Assembly: GCA_028285315.1 (NCBI GenBank)
Contig: JANQPU010000064.1
Span: 1 to 49,501, forward strand
From: Acaryochloris sp. IP29b_bin.176
Lineage (GTDB): Bacteria; Cyanobacteriota; Cyanobacteriia; Thermosynechococcales; Thermosynechococcaceae
Direction of reading: 5' to 3'
DNA length: 49,501 nt
Of this stretch, positions 16,585-25,434 are shown piece after piece (the stretch's first letter is position 1; each line of letters starts with the position of its first letter). The notes below the pieces were generated by a model. That model was not told where the DNA came from, did not search any database, and saw only the letters and a list, made by a program, of their open reading frames with translations. The position numbers and the translations under genes are program-made.

Positions 16585-19281
16585 GTGCCAACAGACACTA
16601 ATGACCCGCAAAGAAAAATCAGGCATCTCTTAATCCTTGAGGACTTGGATGGCTTTCGCCTAGTTCCTTTGGAGGAGTCTTCCTATTTCTTAGGTCGAGA
16701 CCTCACCAATTCCATTGTCGTCCGCTCCCAAGGGATTTCTCGTCAGCACGCCCTATTCTTACGAGTCACGAATGCTGATCCCAATAGTTATGGGTTCATG
16801 CTCATCGATGGCAACTTGCAAGGAGAACCCAGCACGAATGGGACTTCCATCAATGGTGAAAAATGTGTGTCTACTAAGCTCAATCATGGCGACATAATTG
16901 TTTTTGGTCGCCAAATGAAGGCAAAGTATTTAATCCTAGGAGCGCTGACAGATCTCGAATTTGCCGACTTTTGCCAGAACTTTGACTTCGAAGAAGCCAT
17001 TACGCGAGACATTAACCCAAGGGAAACTTTTGTTCATGAAGCCGACGAACCACCCAGTTTTGCAGCCACTTCTCTAGTCCGCTTGGCTTCTTTTCCCGAA
17101 ATTTTGCCTAGCCCGATGTTTGAAATCAATCTCAAAGGAGATTTGACCTACATCAATCCCGCTGCCTACAATGCCTTCCCGAATCTACAAATTTTGGGAA
17201 TGGATCATCCTACCGTCCAGGGTCTGATTACCTTAACCCAATCTTCTAAGCAGAAAATTCTCAGTCGAGAAGTGACGGTCAATTACCGAGTTTATGAGCA
17301 ATCCATTCACTTCATTTCGGAGAATGGCCTCATTCGCTGTTGTTTCTCCGACATCACCGAACGGAAAAAAGTTGAGGCTGAATTATTTAAGCGCGATCGC
17401 TTGTTGCAAAGTGTCGCCGAAGCCACCACCCACCTTTTAGCCAATGTGAGTTATGAGGAAGCCATTGATGCGGCATTAGCTCGATTTGGTACCACTGCAG
17501 GGGTCGATCGCATCTGCATTAGCGAGAACCATATGCATGCGGAGACTCATCGGTTAGCTACTAGCATTCGCTATGAATGGATGGGATCAGATATCGCTTC
17601 GATTCGCCACTTTGAGCATCGGCAAAATCATCTTTATAGCCATCCTTCTCTGCAACGCTGGTATACCACTTTAGCGGGAGGAGCTGCAATTTGCGGGGTC
17701 ATCCCAGACTTTCCAATGGCTGAGCAAACGATGTTGTGCCAAGAGAATGTTCAGTCAGTCTTGGCTGTCCCCATCATCGTCAGAAACAACTTTTGGGGCT
17801 TTGTTGAACTCCATAACTGCAGTGAGCATTACCACTGGTCCGACCAAGAAGAAGCGATTTTGCGGACAATGGCGGCGAGTGTGAGTGCTGCCTTGGAGCG
17901 GCAAGATAAGGATGAAATCATTCATCAACAAGCTTTTCATGATGCGCTGACCGGATTACCCAATCGGGTATTATTTGCAGAACGCTTGGATCAGGCTCTG
18001 ACGGATGCCCACCGCAACCAAGATAACTTAGCGGTTATGTTTATGGATCTGGATAAGTTCAAAACCATTAATGACACCTTGGGCCATTCGGTTGGGGATG
18101 AATTGCTGAAAGAAGTGGCTAATCGGTTGCAAAATTGCCTGCGGGGAGGAGATACTGTCGCTCGCTGGGGAGGAGATGAGTTTACGCTTCTATTGCCAAG
18201 TATCCGCAGTATGGACGATGCAACGGGGACTGCCCAGCGTATTTTGGATGCCTTTAAGGCAGTAGTGGAAATTGATCACCATGAAATCTACGTTAATGCC
18301 AGCATTGGCATTGCCTGCTTTCCAGATGACGGTCAAGAAGCAGAGGTGTTACTACAAAATGCTGATGTTGCGCTGTATCAATGTAAAGAACAGGGTCGAG
18401 GGATTTATCGGGTTTATGATGCAGGCATGAACTCGGAAGCAACGGAGTTGTTTGCCCTTCAGAATAACCTTCGTCATGCTTTAGAACGCCAAGAATTCCT
18501 GTTGTATTACCAACCCCAGGTCAATTTGCAATCGGGACAAATTACGGGTTTAGAAGCCCTGATCCGTTGGCAACATCCTGAGCAGGGCTTAATTTCCCCT
18601 GCCACTTTTATCCCCCTAGCCGAAGAGTCGGACTTAATTGTGCAAATTGGGAAATGGGTGTTAGAAGTTGCCTGCCAACAAGTCGTGGAGTGGCAGCAGA
18701 TGACAGGGATGCCGCTGACCATGTCCGTCAACTTATCGGCACGACAATTTTATGATCCTACTTTGGTCGAAACGATTGACCAAGTTTTACGGCAAACGCA
18801 ACTCAACCCCAAATATTTGGAACTGGAAATTACCGAAACCATTGCCATTAAAAATATTTCTCTTACCCAAGAAGTGCTCAAACAGCTTCAAAGTATGGGC
18901 ATTAAGATTGCAATGGATGATTTTGGCACTGGTTTTTCGTCCCTCAACTATCTCACTCAACTGCCTCTAGATACCCTCAAAATTGATCAATCCTTTATTA
19001 AACGCTTGACCTCTGATGCTAAAGAGCTAGAAGTGATCAATGCAGTGCTATCTCTGGGTCGTGGGTTACATTTAAGTGTCGTCGCAGAAGGAGTTGATAC
19101 ACCTGAGCAGCTAGAGTTGCTAAAATCTTTGAACTGTGAAACCGTACAGGGTTTCCTGATCAGCCCCCCCCTCCCTGCCCTGGCCGCAACCTCTAAGCTA
19201 GAAGCTAATGGGCTACAGTATCAAGAGCAAAAAAACGATATTAAACAGACGCTGCCTCAACCTGCCTTGCTAGTTAATTAA
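16585..19281 (+). CDS. FHA-PAS-GAF-GGDEF-EAL cyclic-di-GMP signalling protein
   Basis: A cytoplasmic signalling protein of 898 residues. Domains in order: FHA (about 20-118) with GRD at 37-39, SRQH at 52-55 and NGT at 85-87; PAS (about 165-260, EILPSPMFEINLKGDLTYIN); GAF (about 275-440); GGDEF (about 450-610) with an intact GGDEF motif at 529-533; EAL (about 640-880) with EAL at 657-659 and the loop DDFGTGFSSLNYL. Both output motifs are intact, so it could both make and degrade c-di-GMP. The FHA domain, which binds phosphothreonine peptides, points to input from Ser/Thr kinases. The start is GTG at 16585; the ATGs just upstream are in other frames. Its stop overlaps the next frame as TAATG. 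Confidence 0.9.
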   Translation: MPTDTNDPQRKIRHLLILEDLDGFRLVPLEESSYFLGRDLTNSIVVRSQGISRQHALFLRVTNADPNSYGFMLIDGNLQGEPSTNGTSINGEKCVSTKLNHGDIIVFGRQMKAKYLILGALTDLEFADFCQNFDFEEAITRDINPRETFVHEADEPPSFAATSLVRLASFPEILPSPMFEINLKGDLTYINPAAYNAFPNLQILGMDHPTVQGLITLTQSSKQKILSREVTVNYRVYEQSIHFISENGLIRCCFSDITERKKVEAELFKRDRLLQSVAEATTHLLANVSYEEAIDAALARFGTTAGVDRICISENHMHAETHRLATSIRYEWMGSDIASIRHFEHRQNHLYSHPSLQRWYTTLAGGAAICGVIPDFPMAEQTMLCQENVQSVLAVPIIVRNNFWGFVELHNCSEHYHWSDQEEAILRTMAASVSAALERQDKDEIIHQQAFHDALTGLPNRVLFAERLDQALTDAHRNQDNLAVMFMDLDKFKTINDTLGHSVGDELLKEVANRLQNCLRGGDTVARWGGDEFTLLLPSIRSMDDATGTAQRILDAFKAVVEIDHHEIYVNASIGIACFPDDGQEAEVLLQNADVALYQCKEQGRGIYRVYDAGMNSEATELFALQNNLRHALERQEFLLYYQPQVNLQSGQITGLEALIRWQHPEQGLISPATFIPLAEESDLIVQIGKWVLEVACQQVVEWQQMTGMPLTMSVNLSARQFYDPTLVETIDQVLRQTQLNPKYLELEITETIAIKNISLTQEVLKQLQSMGIKIAMDDFGTGFSSLNYLTQLPLDTLKIDQSFIKRLTSDAKELEVINAVLSLGRGLHLSVVAEGVDTPEQLELLKSLNCETVQGFLISPPLPALAATSKLEANGLQYQEQKNDIKQTLPQPALLVN

Positions 19282-19337
19282 TGCAATCCTGGCACCTGTT
19301 AACCCCACTCTCAGGCTCACAGCACCTCGACCATAAA

Positions 19338-19868
19338 ATGCAGATCCTAAAAACAGAACGGCTGCGGCTGCGACAGTTTTGCTCAGCAGACTTAGATGCC
19401 TATGCTTCAATACTGGCGGATCCTGAGGTCGTGGCTTATATCGGTTCTGGAGAAACCCTATCTCGGGCTCAAGCTTGGAAGAATATGGCGATGGTGATTG
19501 GCCATTGGTCTCTACGAGGATATGGTTTATGGGCGGTGGAAGAGAAAACCTCGCAAACCTTGATTGGTCGAGTCGGTCTTTATAATCCCGAGGGGTGGCC
19601 GGGGTTAGAAGTAGGTTGGATGCTGGCGCGATCGCATTGGGGATACGGTTATGCCTTAGAAAGTGCGAAGGCAGCGGTGGATGTGGCCTTCAACCAGTTG
19701 CACTGCCCCAAATTAATTAGCTTGATTCATCCTGAGAATGTCCGTTCACAACGCGTCGCTCTGCGCTTAGGTAGCCAGAAAACAACGACGATCACCCTCA
19801 ACGGCATCACCGTCTGGCAATATGAGCTGTATCCATCTGTGGTAGACGGATCTCAAGATCTCCATTGA
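19338..19868 (+). CDS. GNAT acetyltransferase, RimJ/RimL type
   Basis: A small cytoplasmic acetyl-CoA-dependent N-acyltransferase of about 176 residues. It begins with MQILKTERLRLRQFCSADLD, typical of the RimJ/RimL/Acetyltransf_3 group. The acetyl-CoA site is in LEVGWMLARSHWGYGYALES (the V-x-W-x-L-x-x-x-x-W-G-x-G-Y-A pattern), and HPENVRSQRVALRLG forms the C-terminal part. I chose the ATG at 19338 because family members begin just before the ILxTERLxLR stretch; an in-frame ATG at 19281 overlapping the previous stop would add 19 residues unlike the family. The acetyl acceptor is unknown; ribosomal-protein or other N-terminal modification, or small-molecule acetylation, are options. Confidence 0.8.
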   Translation: MQILKTERLRLRQFCSADLDAYASILADPEVVAYIGSGETLSRAQAWKNMAMVIGHWSLRGYGLWAVEEKTSQTLIGRVGLYNPEGWPGLEVGWMLARSHWGYGYALESAKAAVDVAFNQLHCPKLISLIHPENVRSQRVALRLGSQKTTTITLNGITVWQYELYPSVVDGSQDLH

Positions 19869-19902
19869 TCATTACAATGGGGGCAATATTGCTGCGACGT
19901 CT

Positions 19903-22383
19903 ATGGGTGATTCTAATCCAGTTGTGTCCGCCTCAGGCCGCCTGCCCGATTGGGTGAGGTTACAACAGGCACTCTCCGTGGAAGCGGATCGTGGATTTTG
20001 CGACCTAGAGGGTAAGCAGTATCGCTTTAGCCAATTTCTGCAACAGAGTTTAGCCAGCACCGTCCCTCAGCATTCAGAATCTGCAATAAAGGAACGCTGG
20101 CAGTCCATGGCCCAAAAATTTGGGGGCTATGCAGAACTCACCCTCAATCAGCGCCAACATTTGGTAGCCGAGACTCGACGCCTTCTCTACGCCACCCAGA
20201 AAGATTATCGACAAGCCACCGATCCGCCACCTAAACCTCGGAAGCCTGCTACTCAAAAGCTAACGACTACTCCCCAGAAACTATCGTTGGATCTGCCCAT
20301 TTTGTCTTTGTCGGGTATTGGTCCTAAAAGCGCCCAAAAGTTGGAGAAACTGGGGCTCTATAGCGTGCGCGACTTGCTGTTTTATTATCCTCGTGACCAC
20401 ATTGACTATGCCCGACAAGTCTCGATCCGAGACCTAGAAGAAGGGGCAACCGTCACTCTCGTGGCAACGGTGCGCCGGGTCAATTGTTTTAGTAGTTCGC
20501 GCAATCCCAAGCTCACCATCTTTGAGTTGGTCGTCAAGGACGCTACGGGCCAAGTGAAGCTGAGCCGCTTCTATGCAGGCAATCGTTTTCGCAATCGGGG
20601 CTGGCAAGAACAGCAAAAGCGTCTCTATCCTCCTGGGGCTGTTGTGGCTGCCTCTGGTTTGGTCAAGAGTAGCAAGTATGGCATCACCTTGGATAACCCG
20701 GATATAGAAGTCCTCAACCATTCCGGCGACAAAATTGAATCAATGGTAATTGGTCGAGTGGTTCCTATTTATGCCCTGACGGAAGGAGTAACACCGGATC
20801 TTGTCCGTCGGGCAGTGGTGGCAGCGCTACCAGCGGCTCAAAACCTTCGCGATCCACTACCAGAGGCGCTGCGGCAGCAGAATAATCTCACGGATTTGCC
20901 GAGTGCGATCGCAGAAGTGCATTTCCCACCGGATAGTGATGCTTTGGATCGGGCTCGTCGTCGCCTGATCTTTGATGAATTTTTCTATTTACAACTAGGG
21001 ATGCTAGTGCGGCGTGAGCAGCAGCGCCAGACCCAACAGAGCGTACCGTTGAGTGTCCACGGTGAGTTAGTGGAGCGATTTTATGGCGTTTTGCCCTTTA
21101 CCCTCACCAATGCTCAACAGCGAGTCGTCCAGGATATTCTCGCCGATTTGCAATCGACCAAACCCATGAATCGCCTGGTCCAGGGAGATGTGGGTTCCGG
21201 TAAAACCGTCGTCGCCGTGATTGCTCTGCTGTCAGCGATTCAGTCGGGATATCAAACGGCCCTCATGGCTCCGACGGAAGTTCTGGCCGAGCAGCATTAT
21301 CACAAACTAGTGGAGTGGTTTAATCAACTGCATTTACCCGTCGAGTTACTGACAGGGTCAACGAAAGCAGTCAAACGCAGGCAAATTTCTGAACAGCTCA
21401 AAACGGGAGAGTTGCCTTTGCTTGTCGGTACTCACGCCCTGATTCAAGGCAACGTTGAGTTTGACCGTTTGGGCCTAGCCGTGATTGATGAACAACATCG
21501 GTTTGGGGTCCAGCAGCGGGCCATGCTTCAGCAAAAAGGCCAGCATCCCCATGTGTTGACAATGACGGCCACCCCGATTCCTCGGACGCTGGCCCTGACC
21601 TTGCATGGTGACCTCGATGTCAGTCAGATTGATGAACTGCCGCCGGGACGACAGGCCATCCAGACGACGATGCTAACGACGCGCGATCGCGCCCATGCCT
21701 ACGACCTAATGCGAAGGGAAATTGCTCAAGGCCGACAGATTTATATTGTTCTACCGCTAGTGGAAGAATCAGAGAAACTGGATTTGCGATCGGCAGTGCA
21801 AGAACATGAACGCCTCCAGAACACTATTTTTCCTAACTTCCAAGTTGGTCTATTGCACGGACGCCTTACTTCTGCTGAAAAAGACGAAGTGATTTCCCAG
21901 TTCCGTCAACATACGCTGCATATCCTGGTCTCGACCACCGTGGTCGAAGTGGGAGTGGATATTCCCAACGCGACAGTTATGCTGATCGAACATGCTGATC
22001 GGTTTGGGTTGTCTCAACTTCATCAACTGCGGGGCCGTGTTGGTCGGGGGGCACATCAGTCCTATTGTCTATTAATGAATAGCTCAAAAACGGAAACGGC
22101 TCGCCAGCGCTTAGCGGTGCTGGAGCAGTCACAAGATGGCTTTTTTATTGCTGAAATGGACCTGCGTTTTCGGGGGCCAGGAGAAGTTTTAGGAACGCGC
22201 CAATCGGGACTGCCAGACCTAGCCTTAGCGAGCTTAGTGGATGATCAAGAAACCCTAGAATTAGCTCGACAAGCTGCCGAAAAAGTCTTGGTAAAAGATA
22301 GTACCCTAGCCACTTGGCCCCTGATGCAGTCTGAATTAAATCTCCGCTACCAAAAACTGATGGGTGGGGCAATTTTTACATAG
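19903..22383 (+). CDS. recG: ATP-dependent DNA helicase RecG
   Basis: A branch-migration helicase of 826 residues that remodels stalled replication forks and Holliday junctions. It has an N-terminal cyanobacterial extension of about 125 residues, then the wedge/OB region (LSLSGIGPKSAQKLEKLGLY, LLFYYPRDHIDYA) and two helicase lobes. Motif I is GDVGSGKTVVA, Ia is APTEVLAEQH, II is DEQHRFG, III is TMTATPIPRTL, V is VSTTVVEVGVDIPNA and VI is QLRGRVGRG. The TRG-region MDLRFRGPGEVLGTRQSG follows. All motifs are intact. The normal bacterial length is about 690-700 residues, and the difference is the N-terminal extension. It follows the acetyltransferase gene by 34 bases on the same strand. Confidence 0.96.
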   Translation: MGDSNPVVSASGRLPDWVRLQQALSVEADRGFCDLEGKQYRFSQFLQQSLASTVPQHSESAIKERWQSMAQKFGGYAELTLNQRQHLVAETRRLLYATQKDYRQATDPPPKPRKPATQKLTTTPQKLSLDLPILSLSGIGPKSAQKLEKLGLYSVRDLLFYYPRDHIDYARQVSIRDLEEGATVTLVATVRRVNCFSSSRNPKLTIFELVVKDATGQVKLSRFYAGNRFRNRGWQEQQKRLYPPGAVVAASGLVKSSKYGITLDNPDIEVLNHSGDKIESMVIGRVVPIYALTEGVTPDLVRRAVVAALPAAQNLRDPLPEALRQQNNLTDLPSAIAEVHFPPDSDALDRARRRLIFDEFFYLQLGMLVRREQQRQTQQSVPLSVHGELVERFYGVLPFTLTNAQQRVVQDILADLQSTKPMNRLVQGDVGSGKTVVAVIALLSAIQSGYQTALMAPTEVLAEQHYHKLVEWFNQLHLPVELLTGSTKAVKRRQISEQLKTGELPLLVGTHALIQGNVEFDRLGLAVIDEQHRFGVQQRAMLQQKGQHPHVLTMTATPIPRTLALTLHGDLDVSQIDELPPGRQAIQTTMLTTRDRAHAYDLMRREIAQGRQIYIVLPLVEESEKLDLRSAVQEHERLQNTIFPNFQVGLLHGRLTSAEKDEVISQFRQHTLHILVSTTVVEVGVDIPNATVMLIEHADRFGLSQLHQLRGRVGRGAHQSYCLLMNSSKTETARQRLAVLEQSQDGFFIAEMDLRFRGPGEVLGTRQSGLPDLALASLVDDQETLELARQAAEKVLVKDSTLATWPLMQSELNLRYQKLMGGAIFT

Positions 22384-22705
22384 ATTTGCAACAATGCGTT
22401 TTTATGGGTATGATAAGTGATTATCATGTGTGTGCTCCGGGGAACCGCGACTTTAGACTCCGTAATTGTCGTCTCCGGGGCAATTTATTTTTAAATTCTT
22501 GTCCTTGTGCTGTGATCTAGACCCTTCGCTTCATAGCTCAAAGCACTCTCGTTTATTTTTGGCATAAACCGTCTAAACAGCTAACCTGCATAGGTTTTGC
22601 AGATTTTTTAAGGCATGAAAAAGCAGTTGCTCATTAAAACTCAGAACTAATTTAAACCTTGTACGAAGTGCACCAGTCTAAGCAGTAGGGTTACACAATT
22701 GACTT
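22384..22705. other. Intergenic region with palindrome, direct repeat and weak terminator
   Basis: Three structures are visible. ATGATAA-GTGA-TTATCAT (22410-22427) is a 7-bp inverted repeat resembling a Fur/Zur half-site pair but with one base too many between the halves. CTCCGGGG occurs twice, at 22435-22442 and 22473-22480. CTGCA at 22586 pairs with TGCAG at 22598, followed by ATTTTTT, a weak plus-strand terminator. Together they could be the 3' end of recG plus a short untranslated RNA or the leader of the next gene. No family could be recognised. Confidence 0.4.
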
Positions 22706-22978
22706 ATGACTGAAAAATCGCTGGTTTTAGCTACTGTTTTGTTATTAAGTTCTGTAGGGATCGCGATCCCGGCTAATGCTAAACCCATTATTCGTCAAGG
22801 GCCAAAACGGACCGTAATTCATAGTCCGAAGTGGACCTTTTATAAGAGGCCAAAACGGACTGTTTATAGTGGTCCGAAGCGAACTTTTTATGACGGTCCT
22901 CAGAGAACCGTCTTCAATGGCCCTAAAGTGACGGTGGTGAAGGAGCCGAACAAAATGATTGTTAAGCCTCACCGATAA
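22706..22978 (+). CDS. Small secreted basic protein of seven octapeptide repeats
   Basis: A 90-residue protein with a signal peptide (residues 1-25, hydrophobic core LVLATVLLLSSVGIAIP, cleavage after ANA) and a mature part of about 65 residues. Residues 32-87 are seven back-to-back units of eight: GPKRTVIH, SPKWTFYK, RPKRTVYS, GPKRTFYD, GPQRTVFN, GPKVTVVK, EPNKMIVK. The pattern is (G)P(K)(R)T(V/F)(Y)x, strongly cationic with alternating aromatic or aliphatic positions, and would suit a beta-solenoid or extended cell-wall-binding ribbon. I do not recognise a family. The gene stands alone between recG and the convergent dUTPase gene. Its real expression is likely, given the signal peptide and regular repeats, but the function is unknown. 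Confidence 0.7.
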   Translation: MTEKSLVLATVLLLSSVGIAIPANAKPIIRQGPKRTVIHSPKWTFYKRPKRTVYSGPKRTFYDGPQRTVFNGPKVTVVKEPNKMIVKPHR

Positions 22979-23021
22979 TTACCTCATTGGTTTTAAATAA
23001 ATCTACCCCCTAAGCAATCAG

Positions 23022-23040
23022 TAAAAAGCTTGGCCAAGCA
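23022..23040 (-). terminator. Possible terminator for the dUTPase gene
   Basis: GCTTGGCCAAGC (23028-23039) is a perfect palindrome, and on the minus strand it is followed by TTTTTAC. The stem is short (four pairs with a four-base loop), so the call is weak. Confidence 0.3.
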
Positions 23041-23074
23041 TTCTGAAGAGTTTCCCCGCTCTGCCCTGGGGTGT

Positions 23075-23506
23075 TTATGAATATCCAGTTGATCCAAATC
23101 CCCCGTCTCCTCTTTGGGTGGCACTTAATTCAGTTGTTTCTTCAATCTCAACCCGCAAAATGGGAGCAATGACCATTTGGGCAATTTTCATCCCCTTAAC
23201 CACCTGAAAGACGTCCTGCCCGTGGTTAATTAAAATAACGCCAATTTCACCGCGATATCCCGAGTCAATGGTTCCCGGTGAATTCAAAACTGTAATGGAA
23301 TGCTTGAGGGCTAATCCACTCCGAGGGCGAACTTGAGCTTCTGTTCCGTGAGGTAACTCGATGGCAATCCCCGTAGGAATCAGTGCCGATGTTCCCGGCA
23401 AGATCTGTTGGGCTTGGATGGCAAACAGATCTAGCCCTGCATCATTATCATGACCATAACGAGGCACTTGGGCCGCTCTGCTTAACTTGATAATCTTGAC
23501 TTTCAT
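23075..23506 (-). CDS. dut: dUTP pyrophosphatase (trimeric dUTPase)
   Basis: An enzyme of 143 residues that converts dUTP to dUMP and pyrophosphate, keeping uracil out of DNA. The five trimeric-dUTPase motifs are all present: [10 protein letters not shown] (motif 1), [11 protein letters not shown] (2), [19 protein letters not shown] (3), [11 protein letters not shown] (4) and [12 protein letters not shown] (5, which closes over the neighbouring active site). Length is standard. I chose the ATG at 23506; a longer frame from a TTG at 23536 would add ten residues with no support. It lies just downstream of the TPR gene, separated by about 40 bases, and could be co-transcribed. Confidence 0.93.
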   Translation of the reverse strand: MKVKIIKLSRAAQVPRYGHDNDAGLDLFAIQAQQILPGTSALIPTGIAIELPHGTEAQVRPRSGLALKHSITVLNSPGTIDSGYRGEIGVILINHGQDVFQVVKGMKIAQMVIAPILRVEIEETTELSATQRGDGGFGSTGYS

Positions 23507-23548
23507 TGTTGGTTGCACATCAACATAGGTCAACACCGTTCAAACACA

Positions 23549-24934
23549 CTAATTTTGGCTTGCCTTGAGTCTCTCCAGATTCGCTTCAGCCACCCCAAAT
23601 GTGTTGTCAAGTTGCCAGGCCTTCTGATACATGCTGGTTGCCCCGGCTATATCCCCCTGGAGTTCTAAAGCCGTCCCCAGCAAGTTGTAGGCCCATGCCG
23701 GACGCTGGACCAATTCCTTTGTATCGCCTTGTTGCTGACTCAGGTGCGATAGCCCTTTCTGCGTCTGACTCACTGCTTCCTCTAGTTGCCCCTGAGCCAT
23801 TAGAGTCGTACCCAGCTTCAGATAAGTCCAAGGATATTTGGGATTATGCTTCAAACTGGTTTGGAAAGCAGTTTTGGCTTCTTCCATCGCCACCACATCT
23901 CCCAGTAAAAAAGCTCGATTTAGCAGGTTAATACCCAGATTCAGATGGGTAATCGCATAAGCTTCATCGATGCGGTCTTGGGGACTGTCAGGCTGAAACA
24001 AGGTATGAGGATAGATAAACGGAATTTGGTTTAGCCCTGACTTCCGATAAACTTCATCAAAAGTGGGGTTCTGGGCAACAGCGCTATAAATTTTTTGACG
24101 CAACGCTTTGTTCTGTTCTTGAAAATCCGATTCAGGCGGAAAGGAAAACCCCATTTCACATCGGGCGGAACGATACTGACGGGTTGTAACACCCATCGGT
24201 AATCCTAGAGACTGCATCGCATTTGAGGTAAAGTAGCAAGTCCCAGCATTGGCAATGTAGGGATTGATCTGAATGGCTTGTCGCAGCACTTGAACTGCTG
24301 CGGAAAAGTCTCCAATCGTATTAAATCCGTTGGCTAAAGCCCGATAATCACTTACATCCGATAGGGACTGTAATTTTTGAGGTAAAAAGGTTCGCGCGGT
24401 CTTGAGGGTGCTCTTAGCGGTGTCAATGTCCCCCATCTGAAACTGAGCGATGCTTCTGTTCGTTCTTGTTTGAAATAGACTCGGGTCTGTTGTACTGGCC
24501 TGCTCAAAGGCTTTAATTGCTGGCTTGAACTTTCCCTGGGCCTGCAGCGATTCGCCTAAGGAATTATAAACTCGCCCTGCCATATCAGTCTCAGGACTAA
24601 GCTCCAAAATTTGTCTAAATATTGCCTCTGCTTTGCTAGCGTCTCCAGCGCCTAGGGCATCGCGACCATTCCAGAACAATTCCCTAACATCGATACTATC
24701 AGCGGTCTTAGGTTCGGTGTTTTCAAGTTTGGTACCGGAGTTAGCCGATTCTGAATCGGTCACTTCTACTGCAATTTTGTTCTTGTCAACTGCTGATTTG
24801 GGGGTAAGGCTGGGTGCTATGGCAGAAAACTGTAACATTTCTGCTGTTGCAACACGCGTTTTGGGACTCATCTGTGAGCCCAGAACCAGTAACAGTAACC
24901 AACAGCTCCAATGGACACGAAAGAATGATTGCAT
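23549..24934 (-). CDS. Exported tetratricopeptide-repeat protein
   Basis: A 461-residue protein with a hydrophobic N terminus (WLLLLVLGSQM) that is probably a signal peptide or lipoprotein-like anchor, a polar linker to about residue 85, and then TPR units. Clear repeats include GRVYNSLGESLQAQGKFKPA with IKAFEQASTTDPSLF, GDFSAAVQVLRQAIQINPY, PWTYLKLGTTLMAQGQLEEA and AYNLLGTALELQGDIAGATS. A non-TPR insert of about 60 residues in the middle holds GTCYFTSNAMQSLGLPMGVT and a second cysteine in SARCEMGFSF. TPR domains bind other proteins; the partner is unknown. The gene precedes dut on the same strand. Confidence 0.8.
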   Translation of the reverse strand: MQSFFRVHWSCWLLLLVLGSQMSPKTRVATAEMLQFSAIAPSLTPKSAVDKNKIAVEVTDSESANSGTKLENTEPKTADSIDVRELFWNGRDALGAGDASKAEAIFRQILELSPETDMAGRVYNSLGESLQAQGKFKPAIKAFEQASTTDPSLFQTRTNRSIAQFQMGDIDTAKSTLKTARTFLPQKLQSLSDVSDYRALANGFNTIGDFSAAVQVLRQAIQINPYIANAGTCYFTSNAMQSLGLPMGVTTRQYRSARCEMGFSFPPESDFQEQNKALRQKIYSAVAQNPTFDEVYRKSGLNQIPFIYPHTLFQPDSPQDRIDEAYAITHLNLGINLLNRAFLLGDVVAMEEAKTAFQTSLKHNPKYPWTYLKLGTTLMAQGQLEEAVSQTQKGLSHLSQQQGDTKELVQRPAWAYNLLGTALELQGDIAGATSMYQKAWQLDNTFGVAEANLERLKASQN

Positions 24935-25064
24935 CGTTTATTCCCATATTGAGTATTACTGCATATTGCCAATACGCCATTGTGTCTCTATCAAGACGGG
25001 TGAATGGGGCAGATCATTCGATTTCATTGTGTTGTCTGAGCCTCAAACCAAACTCCCCTATTCT

Positions 25065-25355
25065 CTATTCAGTTTGAGTAACCAAAACAAAGGGCTGCAC
25101 GATCAAAGTGCTGAACTTCGTCTCTGGTTGAGCATTCCAGTCACTCAACTGTTGAGCTGAAGGCTTGTAAATCAGACTTTCGCTTATCCAATGTTGGACA
25201 GATTGGGTATTGTCACTGGCGATCGCAACCCCCACATCCAGCAAATTCAGGTGGGGGGTCACCACAATAATGGCATCTCGTTGAGAATGGGGAATCAGGT
25301 CTCGCCACTCAATATCAGCGACGTCTTCAGCTAGTTTATCTTTAATATCTTGCAT
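25065..25355 (-). CDS. DUF2288 family protein
   Basis: A small soluble protein of 96 residues. The segments VADIEWRDLIPHSQRDAIIV, VVTPHLNLLDVGVAIASDNT, VQHWISESLIYKPSA and KFSTLIVQPFVLV match the DUF2288 family as I remember it, which occurs in cyanobacteria and proteobacteria and has no known function. No catalytic motif is evident. It stands alone between the TPR gene and the ornithine-cyclodeaminase-family gene, on the same strand as both, with gaps of about 130 and 80 bases. Confidence 0.72.
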   Translation of the reverse strand: MQDIKDKLAEDVADIEWRDLIPHSQRDAIIVVTPHLNLLDVGVAIASDNTQSVQHWISESLIYKPSAQQLSDWNAQPETKFSTLIVQPFVLVTQTE

Positions 25356-25434
25356 GGTTTGCCAGCGCTGGTGGGTCAGATTGATCCATCATCTCAGGTC
25401 AGGCCAAGTTTGGGAAAATACAGGGTGAGCAAAA

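Noticed and set aside
24633-25160. Open plus-strand frame of 175 codons across the TPR gene start
   Set aside because: It overlaps the signal-peptide end of the TPR gene and part of DUF2288 on the other strand, and has no recognisable domain.
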